A stretch of DNA of 64,000 nucleotides from Diphasiastrum complanatum. Lineage: Eukaryota; Streptophyta; Lycopodiopsida; Lycopodiales; Lycopodiaceae. The stretch is taken from the NCBI GenBank assembly GCA_029204225.1, contig CM055095.1, positions 16,286,238 through 16,350,237 of the forward strand. Direction: 5' to 3'. Under the pieces are notes generated by a model. The model was not told the origin of the DNA. It did not search any database and saw only the letters and a list, made by a program, of their open reading frames with translations. Below are positions 1 to 11,813 of the stretch, piece after piece; the stretch's first letter is position 1; every line of letters starts with the position of its first letter. The position numbers and the translations under genes are program-made.

Positions 1-1483
1 GGCAAGCATATTCATGCTCAGATCTTTCAAAGTGGTTATGAGTCTGACATTTTTGTGGCAAGCTGCTTGGTGGATATGTATGCAAAATGCTGGAGCATAG
101 AGGATGCTTTCAGAGTATTCAACAACATGTCTAAACATGATGCAGTATCTTGGAGTGCAATGATTGCCGGATATGTTCATTGCGGTCAAGGAAAAAGAGC
201 ATTGGAGCTGTTTGAACAAATGCAGCAGACACAAGTGCTGCCAGACAGTGTCACGTTTCTTAGTGTTTTGACTGCATGTGCTATTCTGTCAGCACTTCCA
301 GAGGGCAGGCATGTCCATGCACGAATCATTCATAACAAATGCGAGTCAGATGTCATTGTAAGTAATGCTCTGATTGACATGTATGCCAAATGTGGGAGTC
401 TGGAGAATTCTTGCAAAGTGTTCAATAATATGCGTAGCCGTAATGTAATTTCGTGGAATACCATGATTATGGCCTATGCCAAATGGGGGCATGGAGAAAA
501 AGCATTCAACCTTTTTTCTCAAATGTTAAGGGAACGGGTCCAGCCCAACTCTGTCACTTTTGTGGGTGTCCTCATTGCTTGTACGAGCATAGGTGCATTA
601 GAAGAAGGCAGGTATATTCATGCACATGCTATTCGAATTGGATGTCAAACAGAAGCCTTTATTGCTAGAAGGAAGGAGTTGATCCAAACAATGTTTCTTT
701 CATGGGAGCCGTAAATGCTTGTGCTAGCTTAGCATCATTAGAAAAAGGCAGGCTTGTCCATGAAAACATTGTGCAAAGTGGATATGGAGCAGATCTCTCA
801 GTGAGCAATTGCCTAATTGACATGTATGCAAAGTGTGGAAGTATAGGGGAGGCTTGTATGGTATTCAAAAATATGCCAGCTCTTACTATGGTCTCGTGGA
901 GTGTTATGCTTGGTTCATGTGCAATGCATGGCCTTGGGAAGGAGGCACTACGGCTATTTGCTATATTATGCCACGAAGGTTTGGAGTTTGATGAAATGAC
1001 GTTAGTTTCTGTTCTCACCGCATGTAATCATGCAGGCCTTGTGGATGAAGGCTGTTATCTTTTTGAGGCTCTCAGTCCAGTCTATGATATTTCGGCTTCC
1101 ACAGAGCACTATAGCTGTGTCGTTGATATGCTTGGCCGTTCTGGCTACTTGGAAGAGGCAGAGGAACTAGTACAAATCATGTCTTCCCAACCTGATAATG
1201 CTGTGTGGATGGCTCTCTTGAGTGCATGCAAGACATATGGTAATCTGCAGATGGGAGAACGTGTAGCAAAGCAGATCCTTGTGTTGGACCCAAAAAATGT
1301 GTCAGCATATGTCCTACTATCCACAATGTATGCCTCTCGTGGGCACATGGATAGTAAGGCAAGGATTCAGCAAATTAGGATGGAAAGGAAAATGCAGAGC
1401 CAGGCAGAGGCCTTACCTTGATTGAGATGAATACCTCAACGCATACTTCTGAGGTGGAAAATCTCAGAGGTTTAGGTATTTAA
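1..1483 (+). pseudogene. PLS-class pentatricopeptide repeat (PPR) protein, 5'-partial and broken
   Basis: PPR proteins of this class bind organellar RNA in plastids or mitochondria. The reading frame is already open at base 1, so the 5' end lies outside the window. Repeats with DMYAKCG and VSW motifs run through 1-660 and 702-1420, followed by an E-type tail (YVLLSTMYASRG). Around 665-700 the frame shifts: QTEAFIA is followed directly by VDPNNVSF, so about one P-L-S triplet has been lost. A second frameshift near 1400 throws the tail out of frame; the old frame continues as LTLIEMNTSTHT to a stop at 1481-1483. No DYW domain is visible. Two frame breaks and an internal deletion make it a pseudogene. 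Family assignment is secure. Confidence 0.9.
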
Positions 1484-1912
1484 AGTCCAAGGGCTCTCTT
1501 ACTCACTGAGATATTTTTGTAGCAAGAATGGTGTACATTGAAAGGAAAGCCTCAGTAGTGAATGCATTTAAGAGAACTTGGCCTCCTTCTGAGCAGATTA
1601 GTGGACAAACCTTGTTCACCACACGGATATCAACACAAAAATCCAGCAGATTAGGATGGAAAGGAGAATGCAAAAACAGTCAGGCCTTACCTTGATAGAG
1701 GTCAATACCTGAATGCTTACTACTGAGGTGGAGAACTTCAGAGATCTGGAGAATTGAAGTGCACTTAAGGCCAATTGGCTGTCTTTCTAACTACAGTATT
1801 CTTTGTAGCAAGTTTTGTGTGCATCGAAAGGGAAATCTCAGCAGTAAATGCTATTTCAGAGAAGTTGGCCTTGGTTCTTCGAGCAAATTAGTGGACAAAA
1901 CCTTGTTCCCTT
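1357..1912. repeat. Tandem duplication of the PPR 3' end (two units of about 277 bp)
   Basis: The segment beginning at the IQQIRMER codons (about 1360) recurs at about 1637 with the same order of landmarks: IQQIRMER, LTLIE, TEVEN, then a non-coding stretch ending in a shared TTAGTGGACAAA. The second unit reads IQQIRMERRMQKQ and LTLIEVNT and lacks the frameshift of the first, so the duplication probably predates that break. The copies are clearly diverged. Confidence 0.8.
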
Positions 1913-2250
1913 GTATGACTGAAAAGCCCCCAAGTTTTTTTTGCGGACGAGTCTCAGGATTGCAATGCTGTCCAAATACTTTCCACATTACCATGTTCTT
2001 CATAGAGTGTGAGTTCAATGTCTGCCATGGGCTCATAAAGGCATCCATTTCCAATTGTCAACAATTTTTTTCAGTTCTGTTCTCCAAGCTATTTAAATTT
2101 GTTCCTGCAGGCTTTGCTTATAATTGCCACTACCACCCTGGAGGCCTGAATCTAATATACGTCTGGCCAGAGGGGATCTCATTAGAGTTCCACGGTTAAT
2201 TCCCTTGCTCTGGGTGTGTGAACTTGGAAAAGGATGTAGGGAGGACAAGC

Positions 2251-2424
2251 TCACTTCATCTGACAAGGTACCTGCTTTTGGGGTTCATGGCACACAGGAT
2301 AGGCTGCAAATAAGCTCTTCTACTGTTGCCTGGCAAGGTCACTTCATGACAAGGTACCTGCTTTTGGGGTTCATGGCACACACGATAGGCTGCAAATAAG
2401 CTCTTCTACCGTTGCCTGGGCAGT
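2251..2424. repeat. Direct tandem repeat, two units of about 86-88 bp
   Basis: TCACTTCAT, GACAAGGTACCTGCTTTTGG and GCAAATAAGCTCTTCTAC occur in the same order at about 2251-2336 and 2339-2424 with only a few differences. No gene can be assigned. It lies downstream of the duplicated PPR tail. Confidence 0.8.
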
Positions 2425-3394
2425 ACCTGTGAAGATGGAGAGTCTTTGTTTGAAACAGGCAAATGATAAAAAATGTTGTCAAAACCTGATAAAGTTTATT
2501 TTGCAGCATACCAGAATCTATTATGCTACTGAAAGGGCAGTGGGTAAGGCTAAGGAAAATGTGAATAGATTGTATGACTATAAATGGCCATGGTGGAATT
2601 GAACTACAGTAACTACTAGAACATTGATTTGGATGTTCTCATGTAAATACAATAGACATATTTAGGAATATTACATCCAAATCTAATCCCAGGAAGCTAT
2701 CGAATCTAGTTATGAACTTTACAAAGATAGAATCTCGTTAAGTTTTGGATCGATTTATAGGTAGCCCAGTTTTAACATTGGAGGGACCTTTTGGCTTATC
2801 TGCTTAGCGAGAAATTGGAGCTTCATCTCGATTGTAAATGAGAGCCACAGAAATCACAGATCACTAATGCTAGGTTTCATGTGCCTTATGCCACATGATC
2901 ATTGATTGTTTGTATTGACTTTTCTTGTGATTCGATAGTAGTCAATGATTATGATGTTTTGTTTTGCTTCTATTCTGTTGTCAACATCAATATTCTTAAT
3001 TCTTTTCCATTTTTCATCATTAATGCTTGGATCTTGCTATGATCCTTGGGATAGACACATTATATCTGTGGCACAAAGCTTTAGATCCAAATCAGTCTTA
3101 CAATCAACAAGGATTCATGGGATTTCATAGGCATTTTCAATGTCGTGAAATTTTTTCTACTCTCATGATTTTTATCCTTTTGATATGATCATTTCAAGAT
3201 TTGATCCACTTTTTGTTGGTTCTTTCTAGACTTGACATTGTAGTTTTGTAAATCTAGTTGATACCTTTCATGGGGTGTAAATGCTTTTATTGGCTTTGAC
3301 AAAGTTTTAAACAAGTTATGCATAGCCTAGTAACCAGTTGGCTACAGTGTTTTTCACTATAGAATGCATCTTCACATGAGTTGCATCATTAGAG
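2425..3394. other. No gene seen
   Basis: AT-rich sequence with only short, stop-rich frames. I see no protein similarity and no repeat structure. Confidence 0.6.
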
Positions 3395-3535
3395 GTGGTT
3401 ATCATCCAAGGGTTGCTGACTTGGTTAGCTTGGCATCTAAAGTTTCTTTAGTCCCAAGTTCAAACCCCCTTGGAAACCAAGATGCATTAGAGGTGGTTGC
3501 ATACACCTGCCACCTACATCCTTTTTCAATGTGAT
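3395..3535 (+). repeat. tRNA-derived SINE copy
   Basis: It contains a Pol III A-box-like part (GCTGACTTGGTTAGC) and a B-box-like part (AAGTTCAAACCCC), followed by GGAAACCAAGATGCATTAG. The same organisation occurs in reverse at about 18165-18262, so this is a dispersed repeat and not a tRNA gene. The boundaries are approximate; no poly-A tail or target duplication was identified. Confidence 0.55.
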
Positions 3536-4263
3536 GTTGCTTGTTGATTCGTTTGTGCCATTGTTTTGTTTCTTTGCTATATATTTTTTTTCTAAATCAG
3601 CTTCTATTATTGGTTTAATTTTTTCATTGGATTTGTTACTTGTGTAATTCTCATAGTAATGGAATTATGTGCATTACGCACAATGGTCTGAAGACTAGTC
3701 AAATTCCAACTTGGATCCTTGGAAGATGGATAGGTAGGAAAAGATTTGATTGCATGTGTTGACGTTGTAAAAGCCATAAGAAATAAGAAGCAACATAGGT
3801 CCTAAATTTGAACTACATAACATATTTAAAGGACTCAACCAATTTGCAATTGAATGAATCCATGAAATGTTTGCAAACTTTATTGGATAGATATAAGAAT
3901 TCACTACAAGGCATATGCAAACAAAGCTTCTTGAATCTTCATGATAAAACGTTTGTGAATGTGAATTGATCTTGACAATGAATCTGTGAGAATGCAAACT
4001 GATTGCCTAAAAAACAATCATACTTGCGGAAGAGACACATTGAGCATGTGCACATATAAAAAAAGTCTTCACAACTTGATCTAAGACCTTGTGCTTGAGT
4101 TTGTAGAAAACTACACAAACTTGATAATTGGCTAAGAGATATAGGCGACGTCCAAAGCGATCTTGATTGCAAATGTCATAAGGTGAATCATTTAACCAAC
4201 ATGATATGATTATGTGCTTGGAAGAGATTGATCCAATCTAGAATATGATAGGAATTATTAGAT
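3536..4263. other. No gene seen
   Basis: Only short open frames without recognisable motifs; AT-rich. Confidence 0.55.
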
Positions 4264-4480
4264 TCAGAAACATTTCAAAACAAGTTCCATCGTGAATTTA
4301 TTCTTTGTTGCTATAAATGCTACGTAACTGACAATCATGCCATGCTTTATGTCATGCTTTCTCAACTGCCAATGCATGTACAGCCAATAGGAGTGTCTAG
4401 CAAAGTTTATGTAAGGCTTCATGGCGCAATTGTAGAGATTTGGACTCATCAAGACTATTGGCTAATTCTGACGAATCCCC
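4264..4480 (-). pseudogene. Ty3/gypsy integrase C-terminal fragment
   Basis: The minus strand has the same base pattern as 41980-42130 inside the gypsy element further right, for example the part encoding the end of integrase (HEALHKLCETHL and KERCKAWHDRRL there). Here the frame is interrupted and only about 200 bp remain. It lies just left of a gag fragment in the same orientation, so this is either an internally deleted element or two adjacent scraps. Confidence 0.5.
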
Positions 4481-4612
4481 AAGATACTCAACCAGAGCTA
4501 TCCAAGAACAACTCTCACCTTAGACTGAGGAGGTCTCTGAGAAGATGAGATGAATTAAGAATGAGATCCGAGAAGTACTAGTTAAGCATGGTAGATAGAA
4601 ACTGTGTAAGCC

Positions 4613-5300
4613 TCATGGTGAATCCCGAAAGATGGAGTGAGAACAAATAGGACACCACACATTTTCACAGACTGGAAAAGTTTTTTCAACAACATCCTTC
4701 AATACCTTTTGGAATTCTGAGATTAGCTTCTCCATCTGAGCTTGTTGTGCATTTTGCCAACCCTCAAGGTGTTGAAGGATATCAACCTCACTAGATGAGG
4801 ATGATCCTTCCACGCGGGAAGTCTCATGCTTAACTAGCCCCTTTCCCCTCTTGTCACGAAAGTCATAATCCTCGTTAGACCCTTCATCTTTTTCATGGAT
4901 GGCGTCATCCATCGCGTCTTTCAATCGCTCATATGAGTCTCCGGGTTTCAAATCTCTCTTAATGGCCTTGGGTAAACCAACTAAAAAACGTTTAATGGCC
5001 ATTTTTTCAGTTACGTAATCATCGACACACTCTACTTTAAGCCGCTTGAAACGCTTGATGTAGGTGCGCACAGACTTTTTACTTCACATCTTGATATGCG
5101 TCAATTGGATGAAGGACTCTGCGTCAGTTTGGAGGGTTTGAACCTTTTGATCAGTGCTCTGGTGATGGTCTCCCAAGATGTGTTGTCTGGGCCTTCAAAG
5201 TTTAAAAACCACTCTTTCGCGTCGCCTTGTAGAACCATGGGAAATGAACGTACTTTTTCACGAGTGCGTCCACGGGGGTGGTATATTCAAGGATAGCTGT
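4613..5300 (-). pseudogene. Ty3/gypsy gag fragment
   Basis: Reading the minus strand, about 5270-5110 encodes GDAKEWFLNF and ITRALIKRFKPS, a typical Retrotrans_gag core (structural capsid protein). After a frame break near 5090 the frame continues as RTYIKRFKRLKVECVDDY, LVGLPKAIKRDL and a charged tail with a partial Cys motif (CPICSHS), ending at 4613. Gag would coat the element RNA in cytoplasmic particles. The frame break and missing pol show that it is dead. Confidence 0.75.
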
Positions 5301-6660
5301 CGATTGTTTAGCTATAAGGGCTATCGACCAAAAAGTGGTGAGGCGTGACTGAGGCAATGTGCTGCTTAATGGTGAAAGCACGGATAGTTGGAAGGATGTT
5401 CTCTGTGGGCTGATTCTGTGATCGATTTATATGGACGCGGCCAGGCAAAGGTCCTTTGGCAGGACTATCTCAAAGGAGGACCTTGTCTTTGTTACATGTT
5501 AGTAAACCTGCCTGAGTGTCTTGCTTGTATGTATTCGTGGTGAGTCTTAGTACTCGTGCTTTGCCTGATTTGCATGATTACTTGTGATACAAGGAGCTGA
5601 TGGCTCGAGAAGGAACCTTTCTTTTGAAGGCTGATACCATCAAACAAAGAGGACTACAGAATCTGTGGGGCAGATTTGCAGTTCAAGTACTTGCACGTGA
5701 ACAGCAACGAAACGACTCAATGTTTGCAAAGGATGGATGGCTAGCCTGTTTCTTGGGTTAGTTTCATTTGCCACAACGCCCACCAGACGCAAGCAGGAAG
5801 TCAAAAGTTGGAAAGGGCAATTTCAGGGGAGATCTTCTATGGAGCAGTTGGTCTTCATTTGGGATGGCCACCTTCGGAACTGAAACTCACTGAGCATGGG
5901 TGATATCCAGTATCGCCCGACATACATCAAACTTAACCAACTCGAAGCTTTGTTACAAACGAGTAACATTCATTCCAAGCAAGCGGTCTGACTTACATCA
6001 GACTTAACCAACTGAAAGCTTCGTCACGAGCACTGGAAGCCAACCTGGCGCCACGCCAGACTGGACAGCCATAAACAGGTAACTTTCACCCAAGCAAGCC
6101 ATCCAACTCAGCCGACAGGTTAGAGCCCGTTCCCCAAGAGCTTAACTCATTCATGTTCATGCAAGGAACACTCATAACCACAAGCTGCGACAGATATGGA
6201 GACAACCAGTTCCTGGACCAAATGGTCCCGGCAACATACCGCTGGCGCCATGGACCGAATGGTCCCGACGGCATACCGCTGGCATCTCGGGATACGACCC
6301 TCAGCTATGTGCCAACTTAAAAATTTTGAAGCGGCCTTACAACTGGCGCTTTTACCTAACACTAAAACCCAGAAGGTAATCAGAGTCAGTTTGAGAAAAA
6401 TCCCACTTTATTGCTAAATCTGAGAAGATTACATTTAAAGTGTGTAACCGACCCTAGTCTCCGGGGCGCTAGCATGTCAAGGCGAGAGCCATGACAACAT
6501 TCCAGCAAGGGAGGCTGAGACTTGGTTGGAGCTCGCCCTGAGTCGCAACCCGCACTCCCCTATAGTATTGGTGGGATTCGGCACCCCCCCCTCATACCAA
6601 GCACTCAACCCAGGCTGGTAAAGCACATTTTTCTCTCTCTAGATTTTATTGATCCCCAGG
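5301..6660. other. Retroelement-like flank with short tandem repeats, no gene
   Basis: A possible primer-site-like string lies on the minus strand near 5629-5639 (TGGTATCAGCC, close to the tRNA-iMet type), which would fit the gag to its left, but no LTR pair was seen. Two diverged 70-bp units containing CTTAACCAACT and AAGCTT start near 5922 and 5994. A 35-bp unit around GGTCCCG and CATACCGCTGGC is repeated at about 6216 and 6251. No protein-coding signal. Confidence 0.45.
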
Positions 6661-8620
6661 CTTCCTTTAATCATGCCTAGATCGTGTGAGGTGATTGCAC
6701 ATCGATCTGAGCTCTCTGGACTTCGCTAGAACCAATCAAAGATTTTCAGTCATAGGAACTTGGCGCCGGCTGGATTTTGGTCACAGTGGCACCGGGAGCG
6801 GTGTTGGCGCCGGGAGCAGTAGGGGAGCTGCTGGCGCCGAGGACAATGCTTGCGCCAATGGCGCCGGAAGTAAAGCTTGTAAAGGTAGCTTTACAACATC
6901 CACCTCACCTTTATAAAATCTGATGTCCTCATCATATGTCAGATTAAAGTTAAGGTGTCTCCCTATTAAAATAACTATACATTTAGGCTACTTGGCACAG
7001 TACTCAATTTACTGGCCACTTTTTATTAACATTGAAGCTGGCACACCACAAGTCGGAGGCTCAGCTCTTTGTACTGAAAAATTACATAACTTAAAATATC
7101 TCTTTGTCTGGGAAAAGCGTAGATTTTATATCGCTTTCGTAAAACCCAAGAACCTTATTAATTGGTGACAGAGGCCTTTCTTTGAAATGTTTGCCCCTGT
7201 CGCTTCTAACTTTCGACTTTGGAACTCCTTTGAGCTCCTGATTTGTCCTTGATGCACTTTGTGTTGAGCTCCCTGAGCTCCAGATTTGATCAGTTCCGCA
7301 CAGGTATCAAGGCTCCCTGAGCCAAAGGATTTATCGTTTTATTGCCCACTTTATGGTCCACTCCATGCCTTGTTGCTTCTGCACCTTGATTTCTCTCCTT
7401 GTCCCAGCCTGATCTTGATACATTTCCTTCTTGGCTCTTTAAGGTAGGCAAAGATTGAGTACTCCGCAATGCACCTCTCACTTAGCTTGAAGTAGTTCTT
7501 TGAATCAGCCCAAATGTAACCATTGACCTCGTGGAGAGCCAAAGGGTCACACCAATTTGATCCGCATACGAACTATCTCTTCGCATTTGTTTGAAGCACC
7601 ATGCACCATGTCCATCGCACAAAACTTGACTTTCACAATTCCATACTGGTCAGTTGCCTCAAAGTCAAAACAAGAAGTGTACATCGAGCTTGGCTTCAAG
7701 TAGCTCTCTTTGAATCAGACACATGCACCAGAGTTTGCACTAGTCCGATCTCCACACAAACTGTCCCTTAGCGTCCGTTCGAAATACCAAGTCTCTCATG
7801 CAAGACTCAACTTTCACAGTTCCTTCATTGATCAGCTACCTTACACGTAGCATAAGCCATCGTACTCATATGTTTCCTCATCATTGTTGGTCCATAGAAA
7901 GCCTATAACAAGCTCTCCTTTCCACAACAAAAACTTGTCAACTTATTAGGTCCAAAGTTCACCAGTCTCCTCGTGTGAGTATGGCTAGGTCACCTTGAAT
8001 TAGCCCCCGTTTTGATCAACTTTCATTCAAAACTGGCCCCAAGAGAGAGGTGTGTGTAATAGTTCCCCCTCCACTTATAAAATCAGCTGATCGAACTTAG
8101 AGTAGAGTTCTTCGGACAAAAAGCCTTTCCAACACTTTGCTTCCCATCTGCTAGGATTATGGCTCGATCCAACTTGTTGCCAATCTCTGAAGAGGATCCT
8201 AGTCTTTCCCCTTTGAGGAAAAACCCAACGGCTTGCTTGGAGGGAAGTCACCCACATCGGGACCCCCGATCTGGCATGGCACCAGGTTGGATCTCAATGT
8301 TGGTTTTCGGAACTTCAAGTTGGTTAAGTCTGATCGTTGTTGGCGAGTTGGATGCTTGTATGTCAAGTGGGTTTGGATGGCAAGAGTTGAAGGCTGGGAA
8401 GCTAAGTCGTGGTTCCCGGCTCCCTTTGGGATGCCTGCGCTATAGGTGTCAATGCCTGTTACTCAATTCATTGAAGCAATAAATTCATACAATATTCTAA
8501 AAGAATACAGATCATTGATAATTCTATATCATCAAAGTCTATTTGGGTTGGAAGCTGGGAAAGTCTTTATTTCTTAGGAGCAATTTGTCTCTGCAAATTA
8601 CAGTACATTGTCTTTGGTCC
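6661..8620. other. No recognised gene; GGCGCC-rich patch and a diverged tandem repeat
   Basis: At 6763-6868 GGCGCC recurs several times within 100 bp. Two similar stretches (AAGTAG followed by TCTTTGAATCAG, a GATC segment, then ACTTTCACA) occur at about 7490-7650 and 7695-7850, suggesting a diverged tandem duplication of about 200 bp. Reading frames are short and unrecognised. Confidence 0.4.
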
Positions 8621-8627
8621 TCACGAT

Positions 8628-8909
8628 TTGTTTCATGTAAGGGACAAGTTGTTAGGGAAAGATGTGAATGTATTGTCTGATTCAAGCAATACTCATAATT
8701 TTATTAATTCTCGACTTGTGCAGAACCTCCAGGTACCTACCAAGCCAAGTGACCATAGATATGTGGTTAAGCTTGCGTCAGGTGCAGATACTGAAGTTTT
8801 TGATGTAATGGTTCCGGAATTGGAGTTGGATCTTCAAGGCCATGTTGAGAAGATTAATTTACATGTTTTAAACCTGAGCCAATCAGACGTAATTTTAGGT
8901 TATGAGTGA
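8628..8909 (+). pseudogene. Ty3/gypsy retropepsin-like protease fragment
   Basis: The frame encodes an aspartic-protease-like fold: NVLSDSSNTHNFINSRLV where the family usually has DSGSTHNFI, then VKLASG and DVILGYE. Retropepsin cleaves the Gag-Pol polyprotein. The glycine of the active-site triad is not seen (DSS), and the frame stops at 8909 before reverse transcriptase. I treat it as an isolated relic. Confidence 0.6.
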
Positions 8910-8989
8910 TTCTTTAGTAAATTTGATAGTTTGTAAATTAATTTTAAAGAGCATGAATTACAGTTCATAGATTCTAGTGGTAAAGTAGT

Positions 8990-9173
8990 ATCCATTTTTG
9001 GTGATGATATGTGGATCCTTAGTCAAGCTGTACACATCATTTATCTCAAGAAGTGACTCCATCCTCACTTTCCACAATTTTTGGTATAGCATCCCCTCTA
9101 GCATGCTCTAGACTTGATATCTTCACCAAATCATTGATACATCTGATTTCCTTCTTCATAACCTGAAATACAA
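8990..9173 (-). pseudogene. Ty1/copia gag 5' end remnant
   Basis: Immediately downstream (minus sense) of an iMet-type primer site. Scraps such as the minus-strand reading of GAGTGACTCCATCCT match the start of copia gag seen at 60150-60180 (KVRMESLL). Heavily decayed. Confidence 0.4.
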
Positions 9174-9185
9174 GCTCTGATACCA
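9174..9185 (-). promoter_or_regulatory. Primer binding site, tRNA-iMet type
   Basis: The minus strand reads TGGTATCAGAGC, directly next to the CA end of an LTR at 9186. This is the usual copia primer site. Confidence 0.8.
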
Positions 9186-9382
9186 TGTGAAGGATTTTGG
9201 ATCATTATGATCCAATCCACTTGAAAGATCTTTGGTTAGAAAGAAAAATACACTACCAATCTCACCAATGTAGAAAAATCAACATCTACACACAAAATGA
9301 GATTCAAACACCAATAGAACTTGATCAAACTTGAATGTAATGATTATGTAGTGTTGCTATCCGTACAAAACCAGCAAGCTAC
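9186..9382 (-). mobile_element. Copia LTR, truncated (U5 side)
   Basis: Begins with TGTGAAGG on the plus strand next to the primer site. It is the reverse complement of about 48230-48445, where the same LTR family lies in the opposite orientation. At 9383 it is cut by a gypsy LTR end (TGTTGGGGG), so the gypsy LTR appears to have inserted here. The remainder of this LTR was not found to the right. Confidence 0.75.
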
Positions 9383-9609
9383 TGTTGGGGGTATTCCCAA
9401 CAAAGTGTAAATAAAGAAAATCCTCCAATAAAATGTGTTGCGAGGGCATGGCATCCTGCGTGTATAAGCCCATGGCCCAATGAGCACGCAATTAAAGTTG
9501 TAAATAAAATAAACTTATCTTGGGCCTTGGAATTAAAATAAAACTAGAGACCCAATGTCATTTTTAAACTTAGAGATTACTTTTTAGAGTTGGGTCCAAA
9601 TTGGGACTC
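9383..9609 (+). mobile_element. Gypsy LTR, 5' part
   Basis: Starts TGTTGGGGGTATTCCCAACA and matches 61449-61680 closely, including GTGTTGCGAGGGCATGGCAT. It diverges after about 9609. Together with 61449-62183 and 47639-47846 it defines one LTR family, which the 47.6-kb copy ties to a tRNA-Asp-primed gypsy element. Confidence 0.75.
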
Positions 9610-11035
9610 ACATGAAGTTCAACCATTTTAGGGCACCTTCGGCTTTTTCGCAAAATGCGAAGAGAGAGAAAATTCTCGAAGGTCATTTACTTCAAGACTT
9701 GAACTGTTTTAGGGCATTTTCGCGAAAAACCCGAAAAGCGAGAAAAAGCTCCCAATTACACCGTCATTTTGGTTGTAATTGCTATTTTATTGTGCTTCAG
9801 TGTAATATAGCAGCAACAAGTTTTTCTATTTGTGTAGAACATAGATGAATGTTTGTTGTGATTGAATGCACTTTATTGCTGTTTGATAACATTTGTTCAC
9901 TCACTCTAATCAGAACACGGACGTTTACGACTCGTCAATTTCTGATCAGACGATGGCTGTCTTTGATGCCTGATGAACTTACGCTATCACACTGCTATTT
10001 CAATCTATTTCAGAACTAAACTTCATATTGAATCTGATTTCCAGTAACACCACACACACACAAACCATTTCTAATCTCTTCGGTGGACTATACTCATATT
10101 TTTGTGAGTATGAACTAATTTTTAAGACCTTGTTGGGCAACTAGAACACTCAAGGCTATGATTATACTTAGCATAAGCGTTCTATAAGACTATGTTTGCA
10201 TCTAGCAGCTGATTGTAACGGGAGAGCTGTTCCACAATATTCCTGCTCTCTTCTCCGTTCACGTTCTTCGCACTCCCTTGTCCCATCACTTACTAAACCA
10301 CTTCAAAAGACACCTTTTATGAAGTTTAGATCATCACTTGGAGTGATTAGTAAAGCTACGTTAGAACCAAGCTAGATTTTAAGGAGGAGTGATAAAAATT
10401 CACCATTCTAGTTTGACTAGTTTTGGTCATATGACTTGTATATAGCCAAATGGTCATGATGTGGAATGTCACACGTGCCAAATAGCATGGGATTCCACTC
10501 ATAAGGATGTTCTCAAGTTGACCTAAGTGATAGAACCTTTGGAATGAGTCCAAATCATGCTTAGGTACAAGAGAGAGAAAATAGGAGTTATTTTTTGTAA
10601 CTTTTACATTGTTGAGGGATCTCCATGATTCCAACCCTAACTTGGTAGGGATACAAGATCCACCTAAATTAGCATTAGGGATCGGGTTAGGGCTTCTCAT
10701 ACCTGCTCAAACTCGTGATGGATCATGTATATATAGGTGATGATCTCTCACCAAAATAAATCAAGCAATTATGTGATTTTCCTCTCATATTGGTGCAATT
10801 GCTTGCTATGTTTGTAATTCTTTGAGTACTTGTGATTTCTAATCATTATTGGATTTGGGTCATGTAGTGAGGTGTAAGCATAGATTTTGGTAGATTTTGA
10901 TAGATTTTGATGGTGCAAATTGTACTGATCTTATATAATCATAATATATTGCTTCTCTCATCATTTCAAGTGATTTAAGATCTTTTCTTGCAACTATTTC
11001 TACAAAATGAACTCTTTATTGTCTCTACTCTCAAA
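9610..11035. other. No gene; possible LTR-like stretch
   Basis: 10375-10740 contains AAGGAGGAG followed by TG and features such as a CACGTG-containing upstream stretch and a TATATATAGG at about 10727, which could be an old copia LTR, but no partner was found. No coding signal. Confidence 0.35.
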
Positions 11036-11242
11036 TCTCACGCCTTGTACACCAACAAGAATTTGAGCAATCAAAAGAAGAGAGGCTCAAAGCCACAGAA
11101 GCCAAATTAGAATAGTCAAGAGCAGTCGAAGCCGCCAACAAAGAAGAAGCTGTTCTGTAAGTACTAAATACGAACCAACCACAGGATTCAAGATTTCCAC
11201 ATCCTACAAGCCAAGAACAACAACAAAAGGCAATCGAATCAG

Positions 11243-11686
11243 ATGGCGAATGCATTTGTAGAAGCATCTCAGCCGAATCAAGAAGCAGATCACGATGCAT
11301 TGATGACAAGCCATCAAGAAGCATCAGACGACAACTATTGGTTTCTTGATTCAGGAGCCACTCAACATATGACTAGCCATATCAGTTGTTTTGAATCTTA
11401 TATGCCTTACAATAGCAAGAAGTTTGTTCACCTAGGCGACAATAGCACACAAGCTATCAGAGGTGAAGGTATAGTAAGATTAAGCTTTGCAAATGATCAA
11501 TCCAAACTACTTCCAAGTATCCTTCATGTACCAAATCTTTCTACAAATCTACTCTTTGTTAGCAGAATTACAGATTTAGGACACAAAGTAGAATTTGAAT
11601 TAGATCAATGGAAAGTAGTCGATAGGATAGGCAAGATCCTAGCACTCAAAACGAGTGCACACACAACCCACAAGGTATATTCTTGA
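11243..11686 (+). pseudogene. Copia protease and pre-integrase fragment
   Basis: Encodes YWFLDSGATQHM, the copia aspartic-protease active site with D-S-G intact, followed by LHVPNLSTNLLFVSRI, the usual stretch before the integrase. A degraded CCHC knuckle region precedes it (about 11140-11230: LFCKY and AKNNNKRQ). The frame ends at 11686, before the integrase core. Confidence 0.8.
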
Positions 11687-11813
11687 GTCTGTCTGTCTTT
11701 TAATTCAGGAACTGGCTACAATCAAAGAGACACTCAACCAATCAGACTCCGATCTCTAGATAGAAACGATGGACAAAGAGTATTCCTCTTTGATCAAGAA
11801 CTAGACATGGTCA

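Noticed and set aside
1759-2199. Open frame of 146 codons behind the PPR gene
   Set aside because: It crosses the second unit of the duplicated PPR tail in the wrong frame.
3395-3535. A functional tRNA gene
   Set aside because: Boxes are degenerate, no cloverleaf can be drawn, and the sequence recurs as a dispersed repeat.
8159-8482. Open frame of 107 codons
   Set aside because: Overlaps other frames of equal length on the other strand, has no motif and no repeat elsewhere.
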